NCBI GenBank assembly: GCA_027294925.1
Contig: JAPULM010000275.1
Span: 1-13,233 of the forward strand
DNA from: a bacterium
GTDB lineage: Bacteria; Tectomicrobia; Entotheonellia; Entotheonellales; Entotheonellaceae
DNA: 13,233 bases
Reading direction: 5' to 3'
Within the stretch, counting starts at the first letter, position 1. Every line of letters starts with the position of its first letter. The position numbers and the translations under genes are program-made. Below, in pieces: positions 1 through 6,456 of this stretch. The notes under the pieces were generated by a model that was given only the letters and a program-made list of their open reading frames with translations, was not told where the DNA came from and searched no databases.

Positions 1-493
1 GATTCTTAGCGGCACAGGGGTTACAGGGATTCATTTTGGTCGCACACGGATTGCATGGGTTCTTGGCGGCGCAGGGGTTACAAGGGTTGCCTCCAACCGA
101 GGCTTTGGCCAGATAGACATAATTGGCATTCAAGGTGCCCTTACGGTCTATCATGGACACGATAATCTGCTCGCCGGGCTTGACACTCGCCACTGAGGTT
201 CTTGTTGCTCCGCGGCGAAACTGTGTCTTGCTACTGACGCCAATAGATAGCGTTTGATCTTGCCACTTTACGGCCAGACGGTTAGGCCGGGCTGAAACAA
301 CTTTGGCAATGATCATGCGCGCCTTGGCAGCAGCCCCTCGCGAAGATTTAGCGGCGCACGGGTTGCATGGATTCTTCGCTGCACACGGGTTGCACGGATT
401 GCGTCCCGCTTCACTCTCCGTCACAAGACCAACGGAAAACATCAGCGCCAGCATCAATGCGATGGCAAGAAGCTGGCTGAGTTTACGTCGCAT
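1..493 (-). CDS. Secreted Cys-rich NPCNPCAAK-repeat protein (partial, 3' end beyond window)
   Basis: The open frame runs from an ATG at 491-493 off the left edge, giving 164 visible residues. Residues 1-30 are a signal peptide: basic MRRK, hydrophobic core, likely cut near SEA-G. Residues 32-49 hold two tandem NPCNPCAAK units. Residues about 58-130 form a hydrophobic/beta-patterned domain with 'TQFRRG' and 'KPGEQIIVSMIDRKG', resembling the small OB-like DUF5666 fold. Residues 136-163 hold three more repeat units, the middle one reading NPCNPCATK followed by an extra Met. A GGAG Shine-Dalgarno lies about 8 bases upstream, supporting the start. The paired Cys in Pro-bounded turns suggests metal binding, disulfides or a surface/envelope role, but this is inference; I know no proven function for such repeats. 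The gene is divergent from the ABC importer across a 487-bp spacer. The gene call is confident; the function is unknown. Confidence 0.85.
   Translation of the reverse strand, partial: MRRKLSQLLAIALMLALMFSVGLVTESEAGRNPCNPCAAKNPCNPCAAKSSRGAAAKARMIIAKVVSARPNRLAVKWQDQTLSIGVSSKTQFRRGATRTSVASVKPGEQIIVSMIDRKGTLNANYVYLAKASVGGNPCNPCAAKNPCNPCATKMNPCNPCAAKN
2..88 (-). repeat. 27-bp tandem coding repeats, C-terminal set (three NPCNPCAAK units)
   Basis: Three consecutive 27-bp units encode NPCNPCAAK, NPCNPCATK (then one extra Met codon) and NPCNPCAAK, continuing toward the window edge. Third-codon positions vary between units (for example tgc/tgt and aac/aat) while the peptide is held, so selection appears to act on the protein rather than the DNA. 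Confidence 0.85.
347..400 (-). repeat. 27-bp tandem coding repeats, N-terminal set (two NPCNPCAAK units)
   Basis: Two adjacent 27-bp units encode NPCNPCAAK twice, directly after the signal peptide. They match the set at 2-88 at protein level but are separated from it by an unrelated domain of about 85 residues, so the repeat has been placed on both sides of one fold. Confidence 0.85.
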
Positions 494-980
494 TACCCTT
501 CTCCTTTTTGTTTTCGGGTGCCTATCCACCCTCGTCAACAATGCCTGGTGACCTATCATGCCTCCAATTCAAGGAACGTCTGAAGCTTAAAATTATTCCC
601 ACCTTCAAGCGTTGACAGTTGCATCGTCTGCAGGCTCCCTCAATATGCGCCACGGGTTGCCCCTGACCTTCTCACCATATCCCCTCCTAATTGTGCATGT
701 CCCAGGCCATGTTGTCTCGCTTTGTACCTTAATGATTCTGTGTCACAAGGCGGCCTGACCCTAAGAGACTTGCTTCACCCTAGCTGCGTATTTGTGGGGC
801 AGATGTGTTATGCTCGTCCGGCGGACATCATCTATAAGATGTACAGAAGATGAATTGGAAAATCAATCCTGATCTGCCTAAGGTCAGGTAGGATGCGGCA
901 CAGCCCCACTCTACTCAAGCAGGCGGTCTAGATTACCAGAAGCAAACCAGAATATCTATACATCATCTTGGAGGCGTGTC
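494..980. other. Divergent intergenic region without a gene
   Basis: No convincing coding frame is present on either strand; plus-strand frames here are short or antisense to the Cys-repeat gene. The left end holds the Shine-Dalgarno of the Cys-repeat gene and a GGGTG/CACCC hairpin (516-520 with 527-531) in its likely 5' leader. The right half (about 794-909) contains nested inverted repeats, described separately. The last bases carry the GGAGG of the ABC gene. No complete sigma-70 promoter with good -35, -10 and spacing was recognised in either direction. Confidence 0.6.
794..909 (+). other. Candidate structured 5' leader upstream of the ABC importer
   Basis: GTGGGGC (794-800) is perfectly complementary to GCCCCAC (903-909). 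Between them lie several smaller hairpins: GTCC-ggc-GGAC, CATCT-ata-AGATG, ATTG-gaaaat-CAAT and CCTGA (868-872) with TCAGG (884-888). A closing stem around several short helices resembles a multi-branched regulatory RNA, and it lies about 70 bases before the ABC start codon. Short stems of this size also arise by chance, and no known riboswitch consensus fits, so this is a weak call. Confidence 0.25.
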
Positions 981-2180
981 GTGCGAGGGCTTGTAATTTC
1001 AGTTGCCATGCTCTGCACGGTTATCGTGTCAGGGGTATGCGGCGGTGCTACCACCCTGACGCTAACCATGCGTCTAGCCGAGGCTGAGTGGCAAGTGATG
1101 CGGCAGGACATCTTGCCTCCGTTTGAAAGGGCATGTCACTGTCGGGTACGGGCCATTGATGTGCCACCGGAAGTTCTGCTACAACGCCTGCGCGCTATGC
1201 AGCGAGCTGGGCGTATGCAAATTGATGTCTTTGCGCAAGATAATATGCGCCTGCAGGAATTGGTGCAGGCCGCTCTCGTCACGCCGCTCGTTGCGGCGGA
1301 AGCAGCGATGGACCCGGCAATCTATGCCGCCCTCCAGCAAGCCGGCATGGTTGAGGGCATACGTTATTTCCTGCCGTTCAGACCCAACGTACAAATTACC
1401 TATTACAATGCCGCAAAATTTCAACAATACGGCTTGCAACCGCCCCGTACCTGGCCCGAGTTGTTAGCGGTTGCCAAAACCTTTCACGCCAAAGAAGGGA
1501 TCGGACGCGTACTATTCAAAGGGGCTGGCGGTGCGCCAACCATCACGCAATTGTATGAATGGATCGTCGCGGCCGGTGGCGATCCATTTGATCTCGCTCA
1601 TCCGGACACGATACGGGCGTTTGACTTCCTGGCCAGCTTGCGCCCTTACCTATCGCCCGATTCGCGCCGTGCCAAGTGGGACACCAGTAATGACGCGTTG
1701 GCGCAGGAATCTGTCTATCTGGCGCAGAACTGGCCTTTCGGTGTGTCTATCTTGTTGCGCGAATATGGCAAGAAAGACATCCGGACCTATAGTGGCTGGG
1801 CTGGTCCGGCACGTGAAGCACACGTCATCGGGGGTGATGTGATGGGAATCCCTGTAGGTGCGCCACACCGTCAGCTCGCCTTGCAACTTATCCGTCACTT
1901 GCAGAGTCATGACGTGCAGGCGGTGCTGGTCAGCAGGCTCGGTTGGCCTAGCCTGCGCTCCGATGTTGAAGGGGTTGTTGAAGATTGGCTGCAACCGCAT
2001 GTCAAAGCAATCGGTGAAGCTCTACGTCATGGTGTCTTCCGTAGGCAGGTCAGTTATTGGGCAGGGTATGAACGCATTGTCAATGAAGCCGTGCAGCGCA
2101 TCCTTTGGCGCGGTGAGGCACCAGAGCAGGTTTTGCCACCTCTGGCTGCTCGTTTGAACATCCTACGAGGGCAACGGTGA
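981..2180 (+). CDS. ABC importer, carbohydrate-type extracellular substrate-binding protein
   Basis: 399 residues from a GTG start; GGAGG at 970-974 with 6 bases of spacing fixes this start. Residues 1 to about 22 form a signal peptide. A Cys at 20 is preceded by Val, so it is not a standard lipobox. The mature part follows the family-1 (MalE/UgpB-like) binding-protein pattern: an N-terminal strand leading to 'MRQDILPPFERA', 'PEVLLQRLRAMQRAGRMQIDVFAQDN', 'YYNAAKFQQYGLQPPRTWPELLAVAKTF', and a late 'GGDVMGIPVGAPHRQLALQLIRHL' segment. Its role is to capture a solute outside the inner membrane, probably a sugar or polyol, and deliver it to the two permeases that follow. It overlaps the first permease by GTGA, so the three genes form one operon. 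The substrate cannot be read from sequence. The family is confident; the ligand is unknown. Confidence 0.88.
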   Translation: MRGLVISVAMLCTVIVSGVCGGATTLTLTMRLAEAEWQVMRQDILPPFERACHCRVRAIDVPPEVLLQRLRAMQRAGRMQIDVFAQDNMRLQELVQAALVTPLVAAEAAMDPAIYAALQQAGMVEGIRYFLPFRPNVQITYYNAAKFQQYGLQPPRTWPELLAVAKTFHAKEGIGRVLFKGAGGAPTITQLYEWIVAAGGDPFDLAHPDTIRAFDFLASLRPYLSPDSRRAKWDTSNDALAQESVYLAQNWPFGVSILLREYGKKDIRTYSGWAGPAREAHVIGGDVMGIPVGAPHRQLALQLIRHLQSHDVQAVLVSRLGWPSLRSDVEGVVEDWLQPHVKAIGEALRHGVFRRQVSYWAGYERIVNEAVQRILWRGEAPEQVLPPLAARLNILRGQR

Positions 2181-3010
2181 AACCGCGTTACCTACTCGGG
2201 TTAGCGCCGCTGACGCTCTATTTGATGGCGTTTACCATGATGCCGGTGCTGTCCACCCTGCTGATGAGTTTGCGGACGCCTGCAGGTAGCTGGGGCCTGC
2301 AAGCCTTTCGCACCGTAGGGGCGCATTTTCAGTTTGGCGAGGCAGTGGTAAATACGCTGGTCATTACCGGTGTAAGCTTAGGCTTGGAGCTCTGTCTGGG
2401 TCTGGCCCTGGCGGTGTCGCTGAGCGGTCGCTGGCGCGCCCAGGGCATGGTGCGTGTTGTACTTCTGATTCCTCTGGGCGTTCCGACCATTGTGGCCGCT
2501 GCGGTCATGCGATACGTGTTTGGTATGGTTGGCTATCTTAACGAAGGATTGTATCGGCTTGGGCTTATTGCACTGCCGATTGACTGGACGGGTAGTCGTT
2601 GGCTTGCTCTGCTTACCGTGTCGGTTGCCGATGCCTGGAAGGTGACACCTCTGGTGATGCTCATTTTGTTGGCCGGCATACAAGCAATTCCGCGCGACGT
2701 CTACGAAGCTGCGCATACGGATGGCGCTGGCCCGTGGCAACAGTTCCGGTGGATTACGCTACCATTGCTACGACCGGCGATGAGCATGGCCCTGATTATA
2801 CGAGGGGTGGACGCGTTTCGCATCTTTGCCCTGCCTATGGCCCTAGTTGGTCGTAACCTGCCAGTGCTATCAACCTACGCCTATGTCGAGTACCTGGAGT
2901 ATGGCAACCCTCACACGGCAGCGGCTAGCAGCTCCGTTTTGCTCCTGATGATTGTGATTACAGTGCTGGCCTATCTACGGTTAGCAGGAAGCATGGAGGG
3001 GTTGCGGTGA
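2177..3010 (+). CDS. ABC importer permease, MalF/UgpA-like (CUT1)
   Basis: 277-residue integral membrane protein starting at a GTG that overlaps the binding-protein stop in a GTGA, which implies translational coupling. About six hydrophobic segments are visible, for example residues 5-30, 58-82, 92-116, 143-168, 201-223 and 252-270. The cytoplasmic EAA loop, which docks on the ATPase, is at about 177-200: 'YEAAHTDGAGPWQQFRWITLPLLRP'-like with the typical EAA...DGA...F..I.LP.L.P spacing. The preceding 'W.VTPLVMLILLAGIQAIP' is characteristic of CUT1 sugar permeases. It lacks the long extra N-terminal region of enteric MalF, as most CUT1 permeases do. It forms the membrane channel as a heterodimer with the next gene product. 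Confidence 0.9.
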   Translation: MKPRYLLGLAPLTLYLMAFTMMPVLSTLLMSLRTPAGSWGLQAFRTVGAHFQFGEAVVNTLVITGVSLGLELCLGLALAVSLSGRWRAQGMVRVVLLIPLGVPTIVAAAVMRYVFGMVGYLNEGLYRLGLIALPIDWTGSRWLALLTVSVADAWKVTPLVMLILLAGIQAIPRDVYEAAHTDGAGPWQQFRWITLPLLRPAMSMALIIRGVDAFRIFALPMALVGRNLPVLSTYAYVEYLEYGNPHTAAASSSVLLLMIVITVLAYLRLAGSMEGLR

Positions 3011-3804
3011 CAACCTGGCGAGCATTATTTTTGGCCGTGATGTTACTGTTCGCGGTCGGGCCCGTCTATTTGCTGATCAAAATCTCAGTCAGTCCGCCAG
3101 CCGAAGTGATGACTGCGCATCCGACCTTTGTTCCGCATGGCCTGACGGGACGCCATTGGCAACGCGTTGTATCAAGTGGACAGGTCATTGCACCGATGCG
3201 TAAAAGCCTGGTAGTAGCGAGTAGCGTCGCGCTGTTCGCCATTGTCCTCGGTGCACCGGCAGCTTATAGTCTTATTCAGTTGCCGCTAAACTGGCGTTAC
3301 GGCATCTTGCTAGGCCTGTTTGCCTGCCGTATGTTGCCGGAGGTCAGCATTGCGATGCCTATTGCTGTTGTGTTCCTGCGCTGGGGTCTGATGGATACGC
3401 AAATTGGCCTTGTACTTGCTCATTTGACCATGGTGTTACCGGTTGCCGTGTGGATCTTGACCACAACCTTTGCAGCCATTCCGCGTCAGATTGAAGAAGC
3501 CGCTGCATTGGACGGCTGCGGCACGCTGCGTACACTTGTGTACATCATTTTCCCCCTTGCATTGCCGGGTCTGGTGGTGGGCGCTCTGCTGTCCTGGCTG
3601 TTTTCGTGGGAAGAGTTCATCCTGGCCACCTATCTGACCTTGGGTGAAAAGACGATGCCTCTGCAGGTCTACTACTATCTCTATCAAGGCAACTGGTTTG
3701 TCACTGCGGTGACGGCAACCTTGATGGCTGTGCCCGTCTTGCTGCTGAGCATTTTTCTACAACGCTATTTGCAACAAACAAATCTAGCCGGTGTCATTCG
3801 GTGA
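3007..3804 (+). CDS. ABC importer permease, MalG/UgpE-like (CUT1)
   Basis: 265-residue membrane protein whose GTG start overlaps the previous stop in GTGA, the second such junction in the operon. It has an N-terminal helix (residues 5-27), a periplasmic stretch, then about five more helices. The EAA loop at about 163-187 reads IEEAAALDGCGTLRTLVYI and continues into FPLALPG, with Gly-Cys-Gly where most relatives have Gly-Ala. 'SWLFSWEEFILATYL' near residue 200 matches the MalG-type helix in which W-x-E/N-F is common, and the end 'QRYLQQTNLAGVIR' is the usual MalG-type tail. It is the partner of the upstream permease. No ATP-binding subunit gene follows, so an ATPase encoded elsewhere is presumably used. 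Confidence 0.9.
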   Translation: MTTWRALFLAVMLLFAVGPVYLLIKISVSPPAEVMTAHPTFVPHGLTGRHWQRVVSSGQVIAPMRKSLVVASSVALFAIVLGAPAAYSLIQLPLNWRYGILLGLFACRMLPEVSIAMPIAVVFLRWGLMDTQIGLVLAHLTMVLPVAVWILTTTFAAIPRQIEEAAALDGCGTLRTLVYIIFPLALPGLVVGALLSWLFSWEEFILATYLTLGEKTMPLQVYYYLYQGNWFVTAVTATLMAVPVLLLSIFLQRYLQQTNLAGVIR

Positions 3805-3841
3805 GTAACGGCAGGCAGAGTAGAGCTAAGGCGGCATGCGG

Positions 3842-3891
3842 ATTGCGGAATAAACCCTTGATCTTCAATTCCACGTACCGAAATCCGCAAT
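3842..3891. repeat. Inverted repeat just after the ABC operon
   Basis: ATTGCGGA at 3842-3849 is complementary to TCCGCAAT at 3884-3891 with a loop of 34 bases; one G-T wobble and a further G-C pair extend it outward. It starts 37 bases past the last permease stop and could protect the 3' end of the mRNA, but it lacks a T run and the loop is large. Confidence 0.3.
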
Positions 3892-4027
3892 TCCTAAGCC
3901 TTGAGTCGATATGCGACAATTTATGGTCAAGTACTTAAAGGGAGGTAAAGAGGCAGCGCATGAATTTTCAGACAGTCGGTTAGAAAAGATGTCGTTGGTT
4001 TTCAGAAGCGTGGTGAATTAACGCGAA

Positions 4028-4081
4028 ACGCCAGGTGTCAAGAGCGACGGTGGGATGTGAAATCGTCTCGACCCCCGGCGT
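4028..4081. repeat. Long imperfect hairpin in the convergent spacer
   Basis: ACGCC (4028-4032) pairs with GGCGT (4077-4081). After an A/C mismatch, G4034 G4035, then (past a T/C mismatch) G4037 T4038 C4039 pair with the strand at 4070-4075. After an asymmetric internal loop, GACG (4046-4049) pairs with CGTC (4064-4067). This gives fourteen base pairs in one 54-base element without a T run on either side. It could be a small structured RNA, an mRNA 3'-end barrier or a REP-like extragenic element. Confidence 0.4.
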
Positions 4082-4287
4082 CCGTGAAGAGGCATATTTA
4101 ATTATCTCCAATTGTTTTGTAAATTTGCCACATTAATTGCCGGAGTACACGGCGTTGTTTAACTGGGGTGTTCAGTAAGAGAAAGATTTTTATAGGCTTA
4201 ATGGAATTCGATGTTTTGCATTAGAAGGTGTTTGAGGCAGTACGGGAGCCGTCAAGACGAAGGTCGACGCTCTTCTTGGGTCAGCTG

Positions 4288-5154
4288 TCAGGACATCGAT
4301 TCAACGACTTTTTTAATCTTCTCCTGCTGCTCTATAAGTTCGGCGACATCTTCCGGATATAGATTGAGGATGGGCAGAACCGGATGGTTGGTCACGCTGT
4401 CCGCGTCAACACGCTCGGGGGTCATCATGTGGTAAGATAAGCAATCGGCTAACTGTGTGACTAAGACCAATTCGGAGCACTCTGCGGAAGGTGGATTGTC
4501 ATGATGTGAAAGAATACTCTCACACACATATGTCGGTAGCGACCATTGCTGAGCCAGAAGGCCGCCGACATGCTGGTGGTGCGCCTCTACCAAATCGTCC
4601 AGCGCTGCTGGCAGCAGCATCATTGCCTCTTCGTTTTGTATATCAATTAGTAGTTGGAGGATAATCGCTTTACCAATGTCGTGCAGCAAGCCGCACAAAA
4701 AAGCGCCTTCGACATTGCGGCGTAAAAGACGAGCGACTGCATTGGCATAGAGCCCTGTGCTGACCGAGTGCATCCAGAGGGCCTGTATTTCCTGTTCGTA
4801 ACCTGGTGCTTCGAAAAGCCGGGATTGTACGGAAACCGCAAAGACGATTTCAGACAGCGTTCTGACTCCAAGGCGTCCAATTGCCTGTTGCAAAGACAAG
4901 ATTGGCATGCGTGACATATAAGCCGGCGAATTGGCGACACGAAGCAAATGGCTAGCCAGCGCTTGGTCACGATGGACGACGTCTGAGATTTGCCGTATAT
5001 CAACGTCATCCGATCGGCTCATTTCCATCACGCGCCACGCCACATCGGGCAGGAGAGGCAATTCGATCTGACCCGATTCGACCCGTTTGAGTAACGCGGC
5101 TTCTAGCGGCTCGGGCGGTGTTACCACATCGGAGGCGAGAATAGAGTCAGTCAT
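4288..5154 (-). CDS. HDOD-domain signalling protein with intact HDIGK motif
   Basis: 288 residues; ATG preceded by GGAGA about 9 bases upstream. The HDOD domain covers about residues 28-225: 'ELPLLPDVAWRVMEM' (the usual 'LPxLPxVxxxxL' opening), then 'DIRQISDVVHRDQALASHLLRVANSPAY', which is highly typical of HDOD, then 'AIGRLGVRTLSEIVFAV'. Many HDOD proteins have lost the HD metal ligands. Here I see H129 in 'LWMHS', H158-D159 in HDIGK, H195 in 'HHQHVGGLL', H217-H218 in 'ILSHH' and D237 in 'LADCLS', so the usual HD ligand positions appear filled. HDOD proteins act in signalling, stress and motility control, usually as non-enzymatic scaffolds; activity here is only possible. The C terminus (about 267-285) is charged and helical. 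The gene stands alone, convergent with the ABC operon, so its pathway cannot be inferred from neighbours. Confidence 0.9.
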   Translation of the reverse strand: MTDSILASDVVTPPEPLEAALLKRVESGQIELPLLPDVAWRVMEMSRSDDVDIRQISDVVHRDQALASHLLRVANSPAYMSRMPILSLQQAIGRLGVRTLSEIVFAVSVQSRLFEAPGYEQEIQALWMHSVSTGLYANAVARLLRRNVEGAFLCGLLHDIGKAIILQLLIDIQNEEAMMLLPAALDDLVEAHHQHVGGLLAQQWSLPTYVCESILSHHDNPPSAECSELVLVTQLADCLSYHMMTPERVDADSVTNHPVLPILNLYPEDVAELIEQQEKIKKVVESMS

Positions 5155-5412
5155 TGTACATTGTCTCCTAATCGTGTAGTTGTATAAGCGCAGAAGTCGA
5201 TAGGTAAAAAAAGCTGTTTATAAGACATAAGACTCTTGGTTTATACATCGTCATAATACGTTTGAAACTTAAAGCGTCGCCCGGCCTGTAAGGGCTGTAT
5301 GAAATAATTTAGGCTGCATTGAGAAATGTAGTAAAAGCTGGCTTCTCAACTTCGCCTAGCGGGATTTTTTCTTTCTGCGCCTTAAGTTCAGCCTGAGCAC
5401 TAAAAGAAAATG

Positions 5413-6456
5413 CTACCAATCGAGGGGCATTATCCAGACCAAATCACCAGGATGTAAATGTAGGGAATGTATGACAGGTTTAGTAATCCGCAGCCCGTCA
5501 CCACATATCTGAGCGGGGATGGGGTGAAATTGATGCAAGGTCGGATGGGCCAGTAGAACGTTAGCGCATTCCTCCGTGGGTGGGTGATCCAGGCAAACGA
5601 GGCTTCGGCAACGCTGTACCGGTGTCACCTCCTCCAGGCTTGCGCCGTAATGGGGGCCACCGTCAAAAGGGTCAATCGTGTTCAGGAAGCTAAAGCCAGC
5701 CCGTTGAAGTAAATGAAGTACCGGAACCGTTTCCGCATTGACCTGACCAACGACCTCTTGAGCCTCTGCGGGCAACAGTTCCATCACGATCTGGTGACGC
5801 GGGAAAAGGGATTCGATGAACTCCTTATCCGTACGGCATAAGAGATCAGCACGGTAATAGTTAAGCCCGGTCAATGGTGCGCCGAGCGCTTCCCAGAAGG
5901 CATTGCTGCCGTCTTGCTGGCGCGGTGGTAATAGTTCGGCCAGAAGTCGTTTACAAAACCACGCTGGGTTTTTCGCCACCATCATGAGGCGTGCCGCAAG
6001 CAGGAGTTTGCCGATGCCCTGCCCGCGCGCTTCAGGATGTACGACCAATCCGCCCAGCTCGGTCCATGGTTCTAGGTCTCGTCCGAGTTGTAGAAGATGG
6101 CGCCGATGGTGTGAGTTTAATTGGGTGCTGTGCACGGTTTGCTCAACAACTCGCAGGTAGTAGTGTGGATCATCAGGCGTGCCGTGGTGCGACAGCAACG
6201 AGGCTGTACCTAGCAGGCGGTCACCCTTGACAGCCACCAGCATATAGATACTGTTACAAGCCGCAACGGGGACCTGGGCTGAAACTGTCAGACGTTTAAT
6301 GCTGGCTTCACTTTGACTTACCATTTCGGCGACTGCGTCTGGATCTTTGGGCAGATTGATGGTATCGAGGAGCTTAGCCAGGTGGCGTATATCCGCTATG
6401 TCTGTGCGCAGCACCGGCCGAATATGAAGCGGGGCTATGGCGTTCTGATGTTTCAT
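5413..6456 (-). CDS. astA: Arginine N-succinyltransferase
   Basis: 347 residues, close to the roughly 344 of E. coli AstA. It transfers succinyl from succinyl-CoA to the alpha-amino group of arginine, the first step of the AST pathway of arginine catabolism in the cytoplasm. Visible features are the N-terminal 'IRPVLRTDIADIRHLAKL', 'HYYLRVVEQTVHS' around residue 100 (matching AstA 'YNYRVG.LVHAS'), the GNAT CoA-binding loop RGQGIGK at 144-150, 'FWEALG' near 187, 'YYRADLLC' near 200, 'FIESLFPRHQI', 'EAQEVVGQV', and FDGGP at 264-268. It ends in a GD-V-x-x-x-PL pattern as in the family. Residues 'AELLPP' replace the enteric 'AEMRGV', so it is a divergent member. The ATG overlaps the astB stop in ATGA, indicating co-translation with astB. 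Alternative related AruF/AruG subunits cannot be fully excluded. Confidence 0.92.
   Translation of the reverse strand: MKHQNAIAPLHIRPVLRTDIADIRHLAKLLDTINLPKDPDAVAEMVSQSEASIKRLTVSAQVPVAACNSIYMLVAVKGDRLLGTASLLSHHGTPDDPHYYLRVVEQTVHSTQLNSHHRRHLLQLGRDLEPWTELGGLVVHPEARGQGIGKLLLAARLMMVAKNPAWFCKRLLAELLPPRQQDGSNAFWEALGAPLTGLNYYRADLLCRTDKEFIESLFPRHQIVMELLPAEAQEVVGQVNAETVPVLHLLQRAGFSFLNTIDPFDGGPHYGASLEEVTPVQRCRSLVCLDHPPTEECANVLLAHPTLHQFHPIPAQICGDGLRITKPVIHSLHLHPGDLVWIMPLDW

Larger units (their letters stand above)
3805..4287. other. Convergent intergenic region without a recognised gene
   Basis: This is 483 bp between the end of the ABC operon and the end of the HDOD gene, which converge on it. The left edge holds a short GTG-initiated frame overlapping the permease stop (3801-3938, 45 codons) with no recognisable product. 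ATTGCGGA (3842-3849) and TCCGCAAT (3884-3891) form a loose inverted repeat. A longer imperfect hairpin sits at 4028-4081. The section 4091-4210 is clearly more AT-rich. No textbook terminator (GC stem plus T run) was found for either gene; GCCG/CGGC at 4139-4153 followed by GTTGTTT is the nearest and is poor. Confidence 0.55.

Noticed and set aside
1..403. Regularly spaced direct repeats at the left edge could suggest a CRISPR or minisatellite.
   Set aside because: The repeats are in frame, encode NPCNPCAAK units with synonymous variation, and have no unique spacers of constant length.
868..893. A stretch starting CCTGATCTG resembles part of the thi-box (TPP riboswitch) consensus.
   Set aside because: The other diagnostic part, CTGAGA after a GGGG-x-GC start, is absent from the upstream 100 bases, and the downstream CCAGCG-AGGGA pattern is only loosely matched. 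No thiamine gene is nearby.
5309..5419. 36-residue frame on the minus strand starting at a TTG that overlaps the astA stop.
   Set aside because: No Shine-Dalgarno, rare start, no recognisable sequence, and AstA already ends at its family-typical C terminus, so neither a new gene nor a frameshifted tail is supported.
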